Positions 8,334 through 15,707 of a DNA stretch of 64,000 nucleotides are shown piece by piece. Positions within the stretch are counted from its first letter, which is position 1. Each line of letters begins with the position of its first letter. The stretch is from Faecalibacterium prausnitzii (GTDB taxonomy: Bacteria; Bacillota; Clostridia; Oscillospirales; Ruminococcaceae). Made by a program: the position numbers and the translations under genes. Location of the stretch: NCBI GenBank assembly GCA_004558805.1, contig SFDE01000004.1:65862-129861 (forward strand), given 5' to 3'. A model generated the notes under the pieces. That model had not been told where the DNA came from. It saw only the letters and a list, made by a program, of their open reading frames with translations, and did no database searches.

Positions 8334-9506
8334 ATGGCACAGGAAAAGCGTGATTATTACGAAGTGCTGGGGGTATCCAAGGGCGCAAGCGATGCGGAGA
8401 TCAAAAAGGCATACCGCAAGCTGGCAATGAAGTACCACCCGGACTATAACCCCGGCGATAAGGACGCCGAGGCAAAGTTCAAGGAGATCAACGAGGCAAA
8501 CGAGGTGCTTTCGGACCCGAAGAAGCGCCAGCTGTACGATCAGTACGGCTTTGCAGGAGTGGATCCCACCTATGCAGCCCAGAACGGCGGCGGTCCCGGC
8601 GGCTTTAGCGGCTTTGGCGGCGACGGCGTGGATCTGGGAGACATCTTTGGCGACATTTTTGGCGGCGGCTTTGGGGGCTTTGGCGGCTCGTCCCGTCAGG
8701 CAAACCCCAACGCCCCCCGGAAGGGGCAGGACATCCGGGTGCGCATCACCCTGAGCTTTGACGAGGCGGTCCACGGCTGCAAAAAGAACATCACCATCAA
8801 CCGTCAGCAGGAGTGCACCGAGTGCCACGGCACCGGCTGCGCAGCAGGCACCAGCCCGGAGACCTGCCCGGACTGCGGCGGTCGTGGCTTTGTGATCCGT
8901 CAGCAGCGCACCCCCTTTGGCGTCATGCAGACCCAGCAGCCCTGCGGTCGCTGCGGCGGCAAGGGCAAGCTGATCAAGAACCCCTGCAGCGTCTGCCATG
9001 GCAGCGGCAAGGTGGCAACCAAAAAGACCATGGAAGTGACCATCCCCATGGGCATTGACGATGACCAGAGCATCGCACTGCGGGGCATGGCGGATGCAGG
9101 CACCAACGGCGGTCCCGCCGGTGATGTCATCGTTACCGTCACCGTGCGCCCCAGCGAGGTGTTCCAGCGGGACGGCTACGACGTGTGGGTCACGGTGCCC
9201 ATTACCTACAGCCAGGCAGTGCTGGGCGACAACGTCACCGTGCCTTCCATTGACGGCAAGGTGGAATACACCGTGCCCGAGGGCACCCAGAGCGGCACCA
9301 CCTTCCGGCTCCGGGGCAAGGGCATCCAGTATCTCAACGGTCGCGGACGGGGCGATATGTACGTCAAGTGCGAGGTGGAGATCCCCAAAAAGCTCAACAA
9401 GACCCAGCGGGAGGCTCTGAAGAAGTTTGAGAGCACCCTGAAAGAAGAAAACTACGAAAAGCGCAAGGGCTTCTTTAAAAAGCTGAAGGATATGTTCAAC
9501 AACTAA
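8334..9506 (+). CDS. dnaJ: Chaperone DnaJ (Hsp40)
   Basis: A 390-aa type I DnaJ. The J domain has the HPD motif in KYHPDYNPGD. A Gly/Phe-rich linker (about residues 80-115) follows, then four zinc-binding repeats CTECHGTG, CPDCGGRG, CGRCGGKG and CSVCHGSG, then the substrate-binding C-terminal domains. It stimulates DnaK ATPase and delivers substrates. ATG 8334 is preferred over the in-frame GTG at 8328 because GGAGAGG lies 9 nt upstream of the ATG. Last gene of the operon, followed by a terminator. Confidence 0.97.
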   Translation: MAQEKRDYYEVLGVSKGASDAEIKKAYRKLAMKYHPDYNPGDKDAEAKFKEINEANEVLSDPKKRQLYDQYGFAGVDPTYAAQNGGGPGGFSGFGGDGVDLGDIFGDIFGGGFGGFGGSSRQANPNAPRKGQDIRVRITLSFDEAVHGCKKNITINRQQECTECHGTGCAAGTSPETCPDCGGRGFVIRQQRTPFGVMQTQQPCGRCGGKGKLIKNPCSVCHGSGKVATKKTMEVTIPMGIDDDQSIALRGMADAGTNGGPAGDVIVTVTVRPSEVFQRDGYDVWVTVPITYSQAVLGDNVTVPSIDGKVEYTVPEGTQSGTTFRLRGKGIQYLNGRGRGDMYVKCEVEIPKKLNKTQREALKKFESTLKEENYEKRKGFFKKLKDMFNN

Positions 9507-9511
9507 GCGTA

Positions 9512-9545
9512 AGCGGCGGCATCGGAAACAGTGCCGCCGCTTTTT
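9512..9545 (+). terminator. Terminator of the heat-shock operon
   Basis: A 10-bp GC-rich stem (9512-9521 with 9532-9541) is followed by a T run. Confidence 0.9.
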
Positions 9546-9581
9546 GCGTCTGCGCAGGACCGATTCGTCTCACGGTCTTGT

Positions 9582-9639
9582 GCTTTCGTCTAAAATGTGC
9601 CCTGTTTTAGACAAAAGACGGGTATCATGAGACGAAAGC
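9582..9639. other. Nested inverted repeats in the dnaJ / double-glycine peptide intergenic region
   Basis: An outer 10-nt repeat GCTTTCGTCT (9582-9591) pairs with AGACGAAAGC (9630-9639). An inner repeat GTCTAAAA (9588-9595) pairs with TTTTAGAC (9605-9612). The two share GTCT, so the pairings exclude each other in part. Function unknown; it could be an operator or a switchable hairpin. Confidence 0.5.
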
Positions 9640-9655
9640 TAAAAGAAAACCCCAT

Positions 9656-9697
9656 AAAAACAGCGGAGGCGCTGCCCTTTCGGGCAGCGCCTCCGCT
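9656..9697 (-). terminator. Terminator of the double-glycine peptide operon
   Basis: A perfect 16-bp stem (9662-9677 with 9682-9697) has a TTTC loop. On the minus strand it is followed by G and five T (9660-9656); T-rich sequence also follows on the plus strand, so it may work both ways. Confidence 0.88.
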
Positions 9698-9740
9698 TGC
9701 TTTTTTCTTTGGTATACTCCGTGACGGTGTTATGAGAACA

Positions 9741-10064
9741 TCAGAGCAGGATCAACGCTGCGTTGATGACCAGACCCACGCCGGTGGCACAGGAGCCGAC
9801 GAACCAGAAGGTGCGTCCGGCATCACGGATCAGATTTTCCGGGCTGCGGTTCATATCACGGCTCAGAGCATCCAGACCGGTCTCGATCCAGCTGTTAGGG
9901 TTCTTCTTGCGGTAGTCACGGACAGCCATGACGCCCAGATACCAGCCTACCGGCGGGATCCAGTTCAGCAGTGCTTCGGTAAGAGTGGCACCGCCTTCGG
10001 TGTAGGTCATTTCTTCCTGAGACATGACATTGTAATATGCGGGCATCAGCATAGTCTTTTCCAT
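9741..10064 (-). CDS. Small protein with double-glycine leader, paralogue 2 (bacteriocin-like)
   Basis: 107 aa. The first 25 residues (MPAYYNVMSQEEMTYTEGG at the core) form a leader of the kind cleaved after GG by C39-peptidase ABC exporters, with hydrophobic residues at alternating positions before GG. The mature part, about 82 aa, has one hydrophobic helix near residue 35 and a second at the C terminus (GVGLVINAALILL). A middle region LDALSRDMNRSPENLIRD matches the neighbour's FDDIGADMSKSAANFVRD, so mature parts are also related. It resembles class II bacteriocin-like or secreted signalling peptides. No dedicated exporter or immunity gene is obvious beside it. Co-transcribed with the upstream paralogue. 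Confidence 0.65.
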   Translation of the reverse strand: MEKTMLMPAYYNVMSQEEMTYTEGGATLTEALLNWIPPVGWYLGVMAVRDYRKKNPNSWIETGLDALSRDMNRSPENLIRDAGRTFWFVGSCATGVGLVINAALILL

Positions 10065-10159
10065 AGTAGCACTCCTTTGTACAAAGATTCAAACAGCGCA
10101 CGGAAAATGCGCCGTGATACCATAAAAACAGGGACCCGGAAGTACCGGACCGTGCCGGT

Positions 10160-10516
10160 TTACTTTACCACCAGCAGGATGGCACTCAGGGGAGCAAGGG
10201 CGATGACCATGGCGGTGGAAACGCCGTCCCGCACAAAGTTTGCGGCGGACTTGGACATGTCGGCACCGATATCGTCAAAAGCTTTGCCCAGAACGGTGAA
10301 CAGGTTGCCCTTGGTGTTGCTGCTTGCGCTCAGCCAGCTCCGAGCCTGACCGATGCCCCAGACATAGCTGGAAGCAAGCACCACGCCGCCTACGGCAGCA
10401 GCAACGGTGAACATCACAGAACCGACGCCACTGGCGGAACCGCCTGCGGTGTAGGTCATTTCATCATCGGAAAGAACCGCATAACCTGCGGGAAGATACA
10501 GTTTGTTTTCCATCAT
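10160..10516 (-). CDS. Small protein with double-glycine leader, paralogue 1 (bacteriocin-like)
   Basis: 118 aa (117 if the second ATG, 10513, is used); GAGGGG lies a few nt upstream. The leader LPAGYAVLSDDEMTYTAGG is nearly the same as in the downstream gene, and cleavage after GG would release about 92 residues rich in Gly, Ala and Ser, with hydrophobic segments GVGSVMFTVAAAVGGVVLA and AMVIALAPLSAILLVV. A Gly/Ala-rich hydrophobic core is typical of two-peptide or pore-forming bacteriocins; a secreted pheromone or surface peptide is possible. It has its own strong promoter. The 95-nt gap to paralogue 2 contains a weak hairpin followed by T residues on the minus strand, which may lower expression of the second gene. 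Confidence 0.65.
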   Translation of the reverse strand: MMENKLYLPAGYAVLSDDEMTYTAGGSASGVGSVMFTVAAAVGGVVLASSYVWGIGQARSWLSASSNTKGNLFTVLGKAFDDIGADMSKSAANFVRDGVSTAMVIALAPLSAILLVVK

Positions 10517-10596
10517 AAATACCCCTCGATCAAGGCAGCGGGACGCCGCCTGTGGAATTGCAAAGGATCTGGGAGAGAAACTCTCCTCTCACAGCC

Positions 10597-10625
10597 ATTC
10601 TACAACAGCTTCCCCGTTTTTGCAA
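10597..10625 (-). promoter_or_regulatory. Promoter of the double-glycine peptide operon
   Basis: On the minus strand, -35 TTGCAA (10625-10620), a 17-nt spacer and -10 TAGAAT (10602-10597). It gives a leader of about 75 nt and separates the peptides transcriptionally from the acyltransferase genes upstream. Confidence 0.75.
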
Positions 10626-10747
10626 GGGGAAACTGGGCAATGTGTGCAAAAACTGGAAAGACTTATGAAAAAGACTGGCAAAGTTTGTGAAAATGGACTG
10701 CAATAATTCGGCAATTCGTCCAAAATGCCCCTGCGGGCAGGGCGGCA

Positions 10748-11920
10748 TCAGCCCTTTACGCCGGCACGGTACAGGTAGGGGTCGCTCTTGAAACTGTCAA
10801 AGCTGTACAGCACCAGGATCTGGTCGTAGTCGTTGTCGGCAATGAGGGGGTCCAGCCCGTAGTTGTAGTTGCGGAAATCCACCACATCGATCTGGGCGTA
10901 GTTGGCGGTGAGATAGGGCACAAAGCAGTTGGCGTAGCTGTCCTTGATCACCAGAATGCGCCCGGTGCCCTCCCCCTCGATGCGGCTCAGACCGTTGTTG
11001 CCGTGGAGGAACATGGCGTACTTGTCGTAAACGTCCAGTTTGCCGGTGTCGTACAGACCGGTGACCTCCCCCTCTGCAGGCTGCCCGGCACCGGTGACGC
11101 TGTAGATGGTCAGGCGGTTGGGCAGGTCGTAGTAGGTGATGGTGTCCGGTACGGCGTTCCAGTTCCGTGCCTTGGAGTAGTGGGTGCCGTAGAAGCCCTC
11201 TGCAGTCAGCGCCTGATGGGCGGTGGTGTCAAAGGGGGCAAGCCCCAGCGTATCGCACAGACGGCTGTAGGCGTAGTAGGCACCAAGACTGGTCCAGTGG
11301 TGGTCGGTGCGGTAGTAGATATACTCTCCCTTGTGGTCCTCCAGAGTGCTGCGGACATCCACAAACCGCCCGCCCGCTGCCTCTAGGGCGGCGGACAGCT
11401 GGTCCAGATAGGTGTCCTCGTCCAACACCGGGGCGTGGGCAGGCAGATTCTCCGGATAGATCACCGATGCCGCCGGGGCAAGCATCACATTCACCTTGCC
11501 GGGGTAGCGCTGACACAGGGAGCTTACCGCCGCCGTGTTCTTGGGCAGGGTGCGTTCCTCACTGGAAAGCAGTCCGTAGGTCCGGGGGAACAGCATGTGC
11601 TCTGTGCCCAGCAGGATGCCGCCGCTCTGCTCCTTTTGCAGCAGAGTGGTCTCCACCGCACTTTGCAGGCTGATCCAGTTGTCCCGTCCGAATACCTGGT
11701 CCTTGACATATTTGGTATAGGCGGTGAAGTAGCTGTTGAGCCCTTTGGCAGAGAGCTGGGTCAGCGCCGGACGCTGGGAAAGGGTGGTGTTTTCCAGCTC
11801 GCTGTAGGTGCGGTCCGGGGTGGCAAGGTCCAGCAGGAACAGCCCCGCAAAGAACAGGGTAAAGACCACCAGCACCGGATACCGCAGGAGAGAAGGAGCC
11901 TTTTTTTCGTGTTTGGACAT
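10748..11920 (-). CDS. DHHW-family protein (AlgJ/AlgX-like SGNH O-acetyl transfer partner)
   Basis: 390 aa. One N-terminal membrane anchor (PVLVVFTLFFAGLFLLDLA) is followed by the ENTTLSQRPALT segment seen at the start of DHHW proteins. The name-giving motif occurs as YYRTDHHWTSLGAYYA near residue 210, the Asp-His pair of an SGNH-like acetylesterase or transferase. A late IKDSYANCFVPYL matches the serine/oxyanion block of AlgJ-like proteins. It lies 12 nt downstream of the MBOAT gene, a pairing in which the membrane enzyme moves an acyl group across the membrane and the extracytoplasmic protein places it on a surface polymer. The polymer is not identifiable. Confidence 0.82.
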   Translation of the reverse strand: MSKHEKKAPSLLRYPVLVVFTLFFAGLFLLDLATPDRTYSELENTTLSQRPALTQLSAKGLNSYFTAYTKYVKDQVFGRDNWISLQSAVETTLLQKEQSGGILLGTEHMLFPRTYGLLSSEERTLPKNTAAVSSLCQRYPGKVNVMLAPAASVIYPENLPAHAPVLDEDTYLDQLSAALEAAGGRFVDVRSTLEDHKGEYIYYRTDHHWTSLGAYYAYSRLCDTLGLAPFDTTAHQALTAEGFYGTHYSKARNWNAVPDTITYYDLPNRLTIYSVTGAGQPAEGEVTGLYDTGKLDVYDKYAMFLHGNNGLSRIEGEGTGRILVIKDSYANCFVPYLTANYAQIDVVDFRNYNYGLDPLIADNDYDQILVLYSFDSFKSDPYLYRAGVKG

Positions 11921-11932
11921 CTTCTCGCCTCC

Positions 11933-13351
11933 TTAAAAGTTGAAATACAGGAAGGGGCTGTTGGTGCTGCCCACCACATAGGCGGTGGAGACCACCAGCA
12001 GCGCCAGAATGACGGCACAGCGGGTGACAGTGTGCTTGCGCAGGACATTCCAGAGCTTTTCGATGAGGGGGGTACAGCACACCGCGCTCACCGCCAGCAG
12101 CACCCCGTAATTCCGCAGGAAATACAGGGAGGATACGCCGCCGGAGGGGATGAAGAGCTTGCGGAACAGCAGCCCGAAGGATACCCCGGCGTCGTTGCCC
12201 ACAAACATTGCCCAGCCCACCACCACAAGGAAGAGGGTGTAGATGTGGGACCAGACCTTTGCCTTTTGCAGGTAGGGCAGCAGGAACAGCTTTTCCACCG
12301 TCAGCAGCACAAAGTAGTACAGACCCCAGCATATAAAGTTCCAGTTGGCACCGTGCCAGATTCCGGTGAGCAGCTCCACGATAAAGAGGTTCAGGATCTG
12401 ACGCTTCAGACCCTTGCGGTTGCCGCCCAGGGGGATATACACATACTCCCGGAACCAGCCGGAAAGGGTCATATGCCAGCGCCGCCAGAACTCGGTGATG
12501 GAGGCGGAGATATAGGGATAATTGAAGTTCTGGGGGAAATCAAAGCCCAGCATCCGCCCCATGCCGATGCCCATGAGGGAGTAGCCGGAAAAGTCAAAGT
12601 ACAGCTGCAGGGAATAGGCGATGATGCCCAGCCACACCAGCGGGGTGGAGGCGTTTGCAAGCCCCACAAAGGTGGTGGAGGGGCTGTCCGCCACCCCGAT
12701 GATGTCGGTCCACAAGGCGCCTACGGCGTCTGCCAGCAGCACCTTTTTGGCAAGACCAAAGGTGAACAGGGTCATGCCCTCTTCGATCTGCTTGAGGTTA
12801 TAGCGGTGGTGGTAGACGTGGAGCTGGTTGGAGACGTCCCGGTATTTCACGATGGGTCCGGCGATGAGCTGGGGGAACATGACCACATAGGCACCGAAGT
12901 CGATGATGTTCCGCTCTGCCTTCACATCCCGGCGGTAGACGTCGATGGAATAGGAAAGGGTCTGGAAGGTATAGAAGCTGATGCCCAGCGGCAGGGTGCC
13001 GATGCCCTGGATCTGAGCAAGGCCGGTGCCCAGCAAGGCGTTGATGCTGCGGAGCACAAAGTTTGCGTACTTGAAATAGAACAGCATCCCCAGACTGCCG
13101 GCAAGGGCAGCAAGCAGGAACGCCTTGCGCAGAGCAGGCTTCTGATCAAAATGCTCGATGCACAGACCGCACAGATAGTTGACGAGGATCAGGGCGATCA
13201 TCACCGGAAAGAATCGTACCTCGCCCCAGCAGTAGAACACCAGACTGCACAGAAACAGCACGGTGTTTTTCAGCTTGGGGGGAGCGAGATAATACAGCGC
13301 CAGCGTTATGGGCAGAAACCGGAACAGAAAGATAATGGTGCTGAAAACCAA
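11933..13351 (-). CDS. MBOAT-family membrane O-acyltransferase (AlgI/DltB-like)
   Basis: 472 aa with about 10-12 hydrophobic segments. The MBOAT catalytic histidine is in TGIWHGANWNFICWG, and the upstream FWRRWHMTLSGWFREYVYIPLGGNR block is the second conserved AlgI/DltB region (shown here only as family landmarks around residues 290-335). The predicted role is acyl (probably acetyl) transfer from a cytoplasmic donor across the membrane for modification of cell-surface glycans or teichoic acids. Co-transcribed with the DHHW gene. The DUF4358 lipoprotein gene lies just upstream on the same strand, beyond a repeat and a terminator. Confidence 0.9.
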   Translation of the reverse strand: MVFSTIIFLFRFLPITLALYYLAPPKLKNTVLFLCSLVFYCWGEVRFFPVMIALILVNYLCGLCIEHFDQKPALRKAFLLAALAGSLGMLFYFKYANFVLRSINALLGTGLAQIQGIGTLPLGISFYTFQTLSYSIDVYRRDVKAERNIIDFGAYVVMFPQLIAGPIVKYRDVSNQLHVYHHRYNLKQIEEGMTLFTFGLAKKVLLADAVGALWTDIIGVADSPSTTFVGLANASTPLVWLGIIAYSLQLYFDFSGYSLMGIGMGRMLGFDFPQNFNYPYISASITEFWRRWHMTLSGWFREYVYIPLGGNRKGLKRQILNLFIVELLTGIWHGANWNFICWGLYYFVLLTVEKLFLLPYLQKAKVWSHIYTLFLVVVGWAMFVGNDAGVSFGLLFRKLFIPSGGVSSLYFLRNYGVLLAVSAVCCTPLIEKLWNVLRKHTVTRCAVILALLVVSTAYVVGSTNSPFLYFNF

Positions 13352-13400
13352 AGCGTCAGCCTCCTTTTTTACACAGGGTACACAGGGTGAAGGGGAGTTC

Positions 13401-13515
13401 AGCCTTCCCCCGGTCGGGGGAAGGTGGCATGACGGATGAGGGCGCAGCTTCGGCAGAAATACCCCTCATCCGTCGCCTGCGGCGACAGCTTCCCCCCAAG
13501 GGGGGAAGCTGTCGC
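13401..13515. repeat. REP-like palindromic intergenic repeat, copy 1
   Basis: A composite of palindromes: CTTCCCCC/GGGGGAAG, GGATGAGGG/CCCTCATCC, GTCGCC-TGC-GGCGAC and AGCTTCCCCCC/GGGGGGAAGCT. The core CCTCATCCGTCGCCTGCGG with GACAGCTTCCCC recurs, with changes, at 40.2, 41.4 and 58.2 kb. It sits between the DUF4358 and MBOAT genes. Confidence 0.8.
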
Positions 13516-13538
13516 AAGTGCAGGTTAGGTTCCTACTG

Positions 13539-13570
13539 AAAAAAGCCGATGCCGCAGATGGCACCGGCTT
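13539..13570 (-). terminator. Terminator after the DUF4358 lipoprotein gene
   Basis: On the minus strand AAGCCGGTGCC (13570-13560) pairs with GGCATCGGCTT (13553-13543), ending in a run of T (13544-13539). It separates the lipoprotein gene from the MBOAT gene. Confidence 0.82.
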
Positions 13571-13583
13571 GGGATAAAGCTGT

Positions 13584-14150
13584 TCAGCTGTTCAGGGCGC
13601 TGTCCACAGCACCAGAAAGGTCTGCCGTGCACTCGTTGGAGGCAATGACCATCACCACCCGGTCTCCCTTGCTGGAGACGATGGCATTTTCCACGTTGGA
13701 CTGTGCCTGAGCAAACTCGGCGTAGTGGCCGTAGAAGGCGACCTGATCCTGCTTATAGCTTTCCAGTGCAGCGACCACATCCTCAGCCTTGCCGGGGGCA
13801 GTCTCCAGTACCAGCACCAGACCGGCATCGCCGTTGTCGTTGCTCTTGACACCCTTGAAGCTCACCACGTTCTCCGCAGGCAGGTTGAAATCGTACTCAA
13901 TGTTCATTGCGGCGATCTCGAACTGGTTGGAGATGGGGTTTGCATCCAGCAGGGTGTTGAAGGCACCGTCCAGTGCACCGGCAGCGTCGGTGCCGTTCTC
14001 CGCCTCGGCGGTGCTGGAAGCAGGCAGGGAGGCAGAAGCGGTGGACAGGGAGGAAGGGGCAGCGGAAGAGCTGCTGCCGCAGCCGGTGAGCAGGGCAGCC
14101 GTAAGGGCTGCGCAGGCAGCGATAGCGGTGATTTTTGTGCGGTTTATCAT
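13584..14150 (-). CDS. DUF4358-type lipoprotein
   Basis: 188 aa. A type II signal peptide ends in the lipobox LLTGC (Cys about residue 24), then a Ser/Ala-rich linker to about residue 60. The globular part matches the DUF4358 pattern: an N-terminal region ending FEIAAMNIEYDF, a central GLVLVLETAPGKAEDVVAALESY, and a hydrophobic strand VVMVIAS near the end. DUF4358 genes are often found next to MBOAT and DHHW genes, as here, so it may assist surface-polymer acylation, but its biochemical role is unknown. It is anchored outside the membrane. Confidence 0.72.
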   Translation of the reverse strand: MINRTKITAIAACAALTAALLTGCGSSSSAAPSSLSTASASLPASSTAEAENGTDAAGALDGAFNTLLDANPISNQFEIAAMNIEYDFNLPAENVVSFKGVKSNDNGDAGLVLVLETAPGKAEDVVAALESYKQDQVAFYGHYAEFAQAQSNVENAIVSSKGDRVVMVIASNECTADLSGAVDSALNS

Positions 14151-14278
14151 AAAATATTCCTTCTTTTGTTAAATTTGTCGGTGATGCCCCGGCGGATTTG
14201 CCGCCCCGGAGGCAGACCAGTATTATCTTACCATATCACCATCAAAAATGCAACGCACGGAGAAAGTTTTACAGAGAT

Positions 14279-15082
14279 TTAACCGTTGATCTTTTCCCCG
14301 GCGGCAATGCGCTGCAAAAGGGCGATGGCGTCCTCAAAGCACAGCCCGCTGCGGTTCAGCAGGACGGCGTTTTCCCTGCCCACATACCGCCAGTGCCAGG
14401 GTTCATAGGTGATCTCGGTGACCGCCTCGGCGTCTTTGGGATACCGCAGGATAAAGCCGTATTCCTCGGCGTGGGCGCACAGCCAGCGGAAGGCGGCGGT
14501 GTCCTCAAAGCCCTCGTCCAGCGCCGTGTGCTCCGGGCTGTTCAGGTCGGCGGCAAGCCCGCAGTTGTGCTCAGAGTAGCCCGGCGGGTTCACGATGGTG
14601 GCAGCCTTCTGTTTTGCCTCCGCTTCGCCGAGCCCTTTGGAGCAAAAGTGTTTTACCTTGTTATTGTACAGGATGGTCTGGTATTCCACGCTGCGGTAGC
14701 CGCTCTGCATCCATACCGTGACCCCCTCGGCTGCCGCCGCCTTCTGCATGGCAAGAAAGGCATCTGCCGCTTCGGTCCGCAAGGTTTTGTTGATGGCGGC
14801 GGCAGAGCCGCACTCTTTGGTGGTAAAGGTAAGATCCTCCGGCATTTTGTGGGAGTGGTTCACCAGCACCATCCGGGGGTCCTCCAGCATCGCCCGGGCG
14901 TCGGCGGCAGAAAGGCTGCTGCCGGACCCGGCGGCGGGAGAAGTGGAGGCGGCAGAGGCGGAGGGCACAGCGCCTCCCCGGGAAAGTGCATAAGAGATGC
15001 CCCCCGCTGCAAGACAGGCAAAAAGGGTAAAGCCCACAAGGCGGCGCAGTACCCGGTGCCCGGAATGGTAGGGACGATACAT
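14279..15082 (-). CDS. D-alanyl-D-alanine carboxypeptidase, VanY/M15B family
   Basis: 267 aa from ATG 15082, which follows GAAGGTG at 5 nt; longer in-frame extensions lack a ribosome site. A short cytoplasmic stretch is followed by a membrane anchor or signal (LVGFTLFACLAAGGISYA). The M15B zinc and catalytic motifs are intact: SGYRSVEYQ, GYSEHNCGLAADL and EPWHWRYVG supply the His, Asp and Glu-His zinc ligands. It would trim the terminal D-Ala from peptidoglycan stem peptides at the outer membrane face. It diverges from the spoVA genes. Housekeeping or spore-cortex use cannot be decided. Confidence 0.9.
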   Translation of the reverse strand: MYRPYHSGHRVLRRLVGFTLFACLAAGGISYALSRGGAVPSASAASTSPAAGSGSSLSAADARAMLEDPRMVLVNHSHKMPEDLTFTTKECGSAAAINKTLRTEAADAFLAMQKAAAAEGVTVWMQSGYRSVEYQTILYNNKVKHFCSKGLGEAEAKQKAATIVNPPGYSEHNCGLAADLNSPEHTALDEGFEDTAAFRWLCAHAEEYGFILRYPKDAEAVTEITYEPWHWRYVGRENAVLLNRSGLCFEDAIALLQRIAAGEKING

Positions 15083-15155
15083 AGGAACACCTTCTTTCGG
15101 ACAAGATGGAATAATCCTCCCGGCTGCGGGGCAGGCTGAAAGGGGAGGGTGGACC

Positions 15156-15617
15156 ATGAAGATGACCGCAAAGGAATACGGGCGCAGGGTCCGGCACGCC
15201 GGACCCTCGTCGGCATTGGGGCGGGACTGCCTGTGGGCGTTCTGCACAGGGGGCAGCATCTGTCTATTGGGGGAGCTGCTGCGCCGGCGCTTTCTTGCCG
15301 CAGGGCTGGAAGCGGAGCTGGCAGGGACCCTTACCAGCTGCAGCCTGATCCTGCTGTCGGCGGTGCTCACCACTCTGGGCTGGTACCAGAAACTTGCTGC
15401 CCGGGCGGGAGCGGGGACGCTGGTGCCCATCACCGGCTTTGCCAACGCTGTGGTCAGCGCCGCCATTGAATTCAAGACCGAGGGCAGGGTGTCGGGTACC
15501 GGGGCAAAGATGTTTCTTCTGGCAGGACCGGTGATCGTTTACGGCACCTTTGCCGCCGTGGTCTACGGCGTGGTGCTCTGGGCGATGCAGGCGGCGGGGC
15601 TGCCCCTGCCTTCCTGA
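15156..15617 (+). CDS. spoVAC: Stage V sporulation protein AC
   Basis: 153 aa with three to four hydrophobic segments. The typical SpoVAC pattern is present: FCTGGSICLLGE near residue 30, then TLGWYQKLAARAGAGTLVPITGFAN, then AVVSAAIEFKTEG and a conserved GAKMFLLAGPVIVYG. SpoVAC is a mechanosensitive channel-like protein needed for dipicolinic acid passage through the spore inner membrane. Start ATG 15156 follows AAAGGGGAGGG. First of three spoVA genes in a row; the gene for SpoVAC is usually also followed by spoVAD and spoVAEb in Clostridia. Confidence 0.93.
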   Translation: MKMTAKEYGRRVRHAGPSSALGRDCLWAFCTGGSICLLGELLRRRFLAAGLEAELAGTLTSCSLILLSAVLTTLGWYQKLAARAGAGTLVPITGFANAVVSAAIEFKTEGRVSGTGAKMFLLAGPVIVYGTFAAVVYGVVLWAMQAAGLPLPS

Positions 15618-15707
15618 CCGGAATACGCACCGGCAGGAAGAAAAATTGCGTCCCGCTGTTATTGTAGCACAAAAATCTGCATTTTTTGCCGGAAAGGGGA
15701 AATTTTG

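Noticed and set aside
6286..8388. 700-codon open frame antisense to dnaK
   Set aside because: Caused by strong third-position GC/codon bias of the highly expressed dnaK; no ribosome site and no recognisable domain.
9597..10349. Plus-strand frame of 250 codons across the double-glycine genes
   Set aside because: Antisense to both leader peptides and interrupted in sense by a strong terminator; no domain seen.
11435..13390. 651-codon plus-strand frame opposite the MBOAT and DHHW genes
   Set aside because: Antisense shadow; its product is His/Gln/Gly rich with no hydrophobic or folded pattern, while the minus strand encodes clear families.
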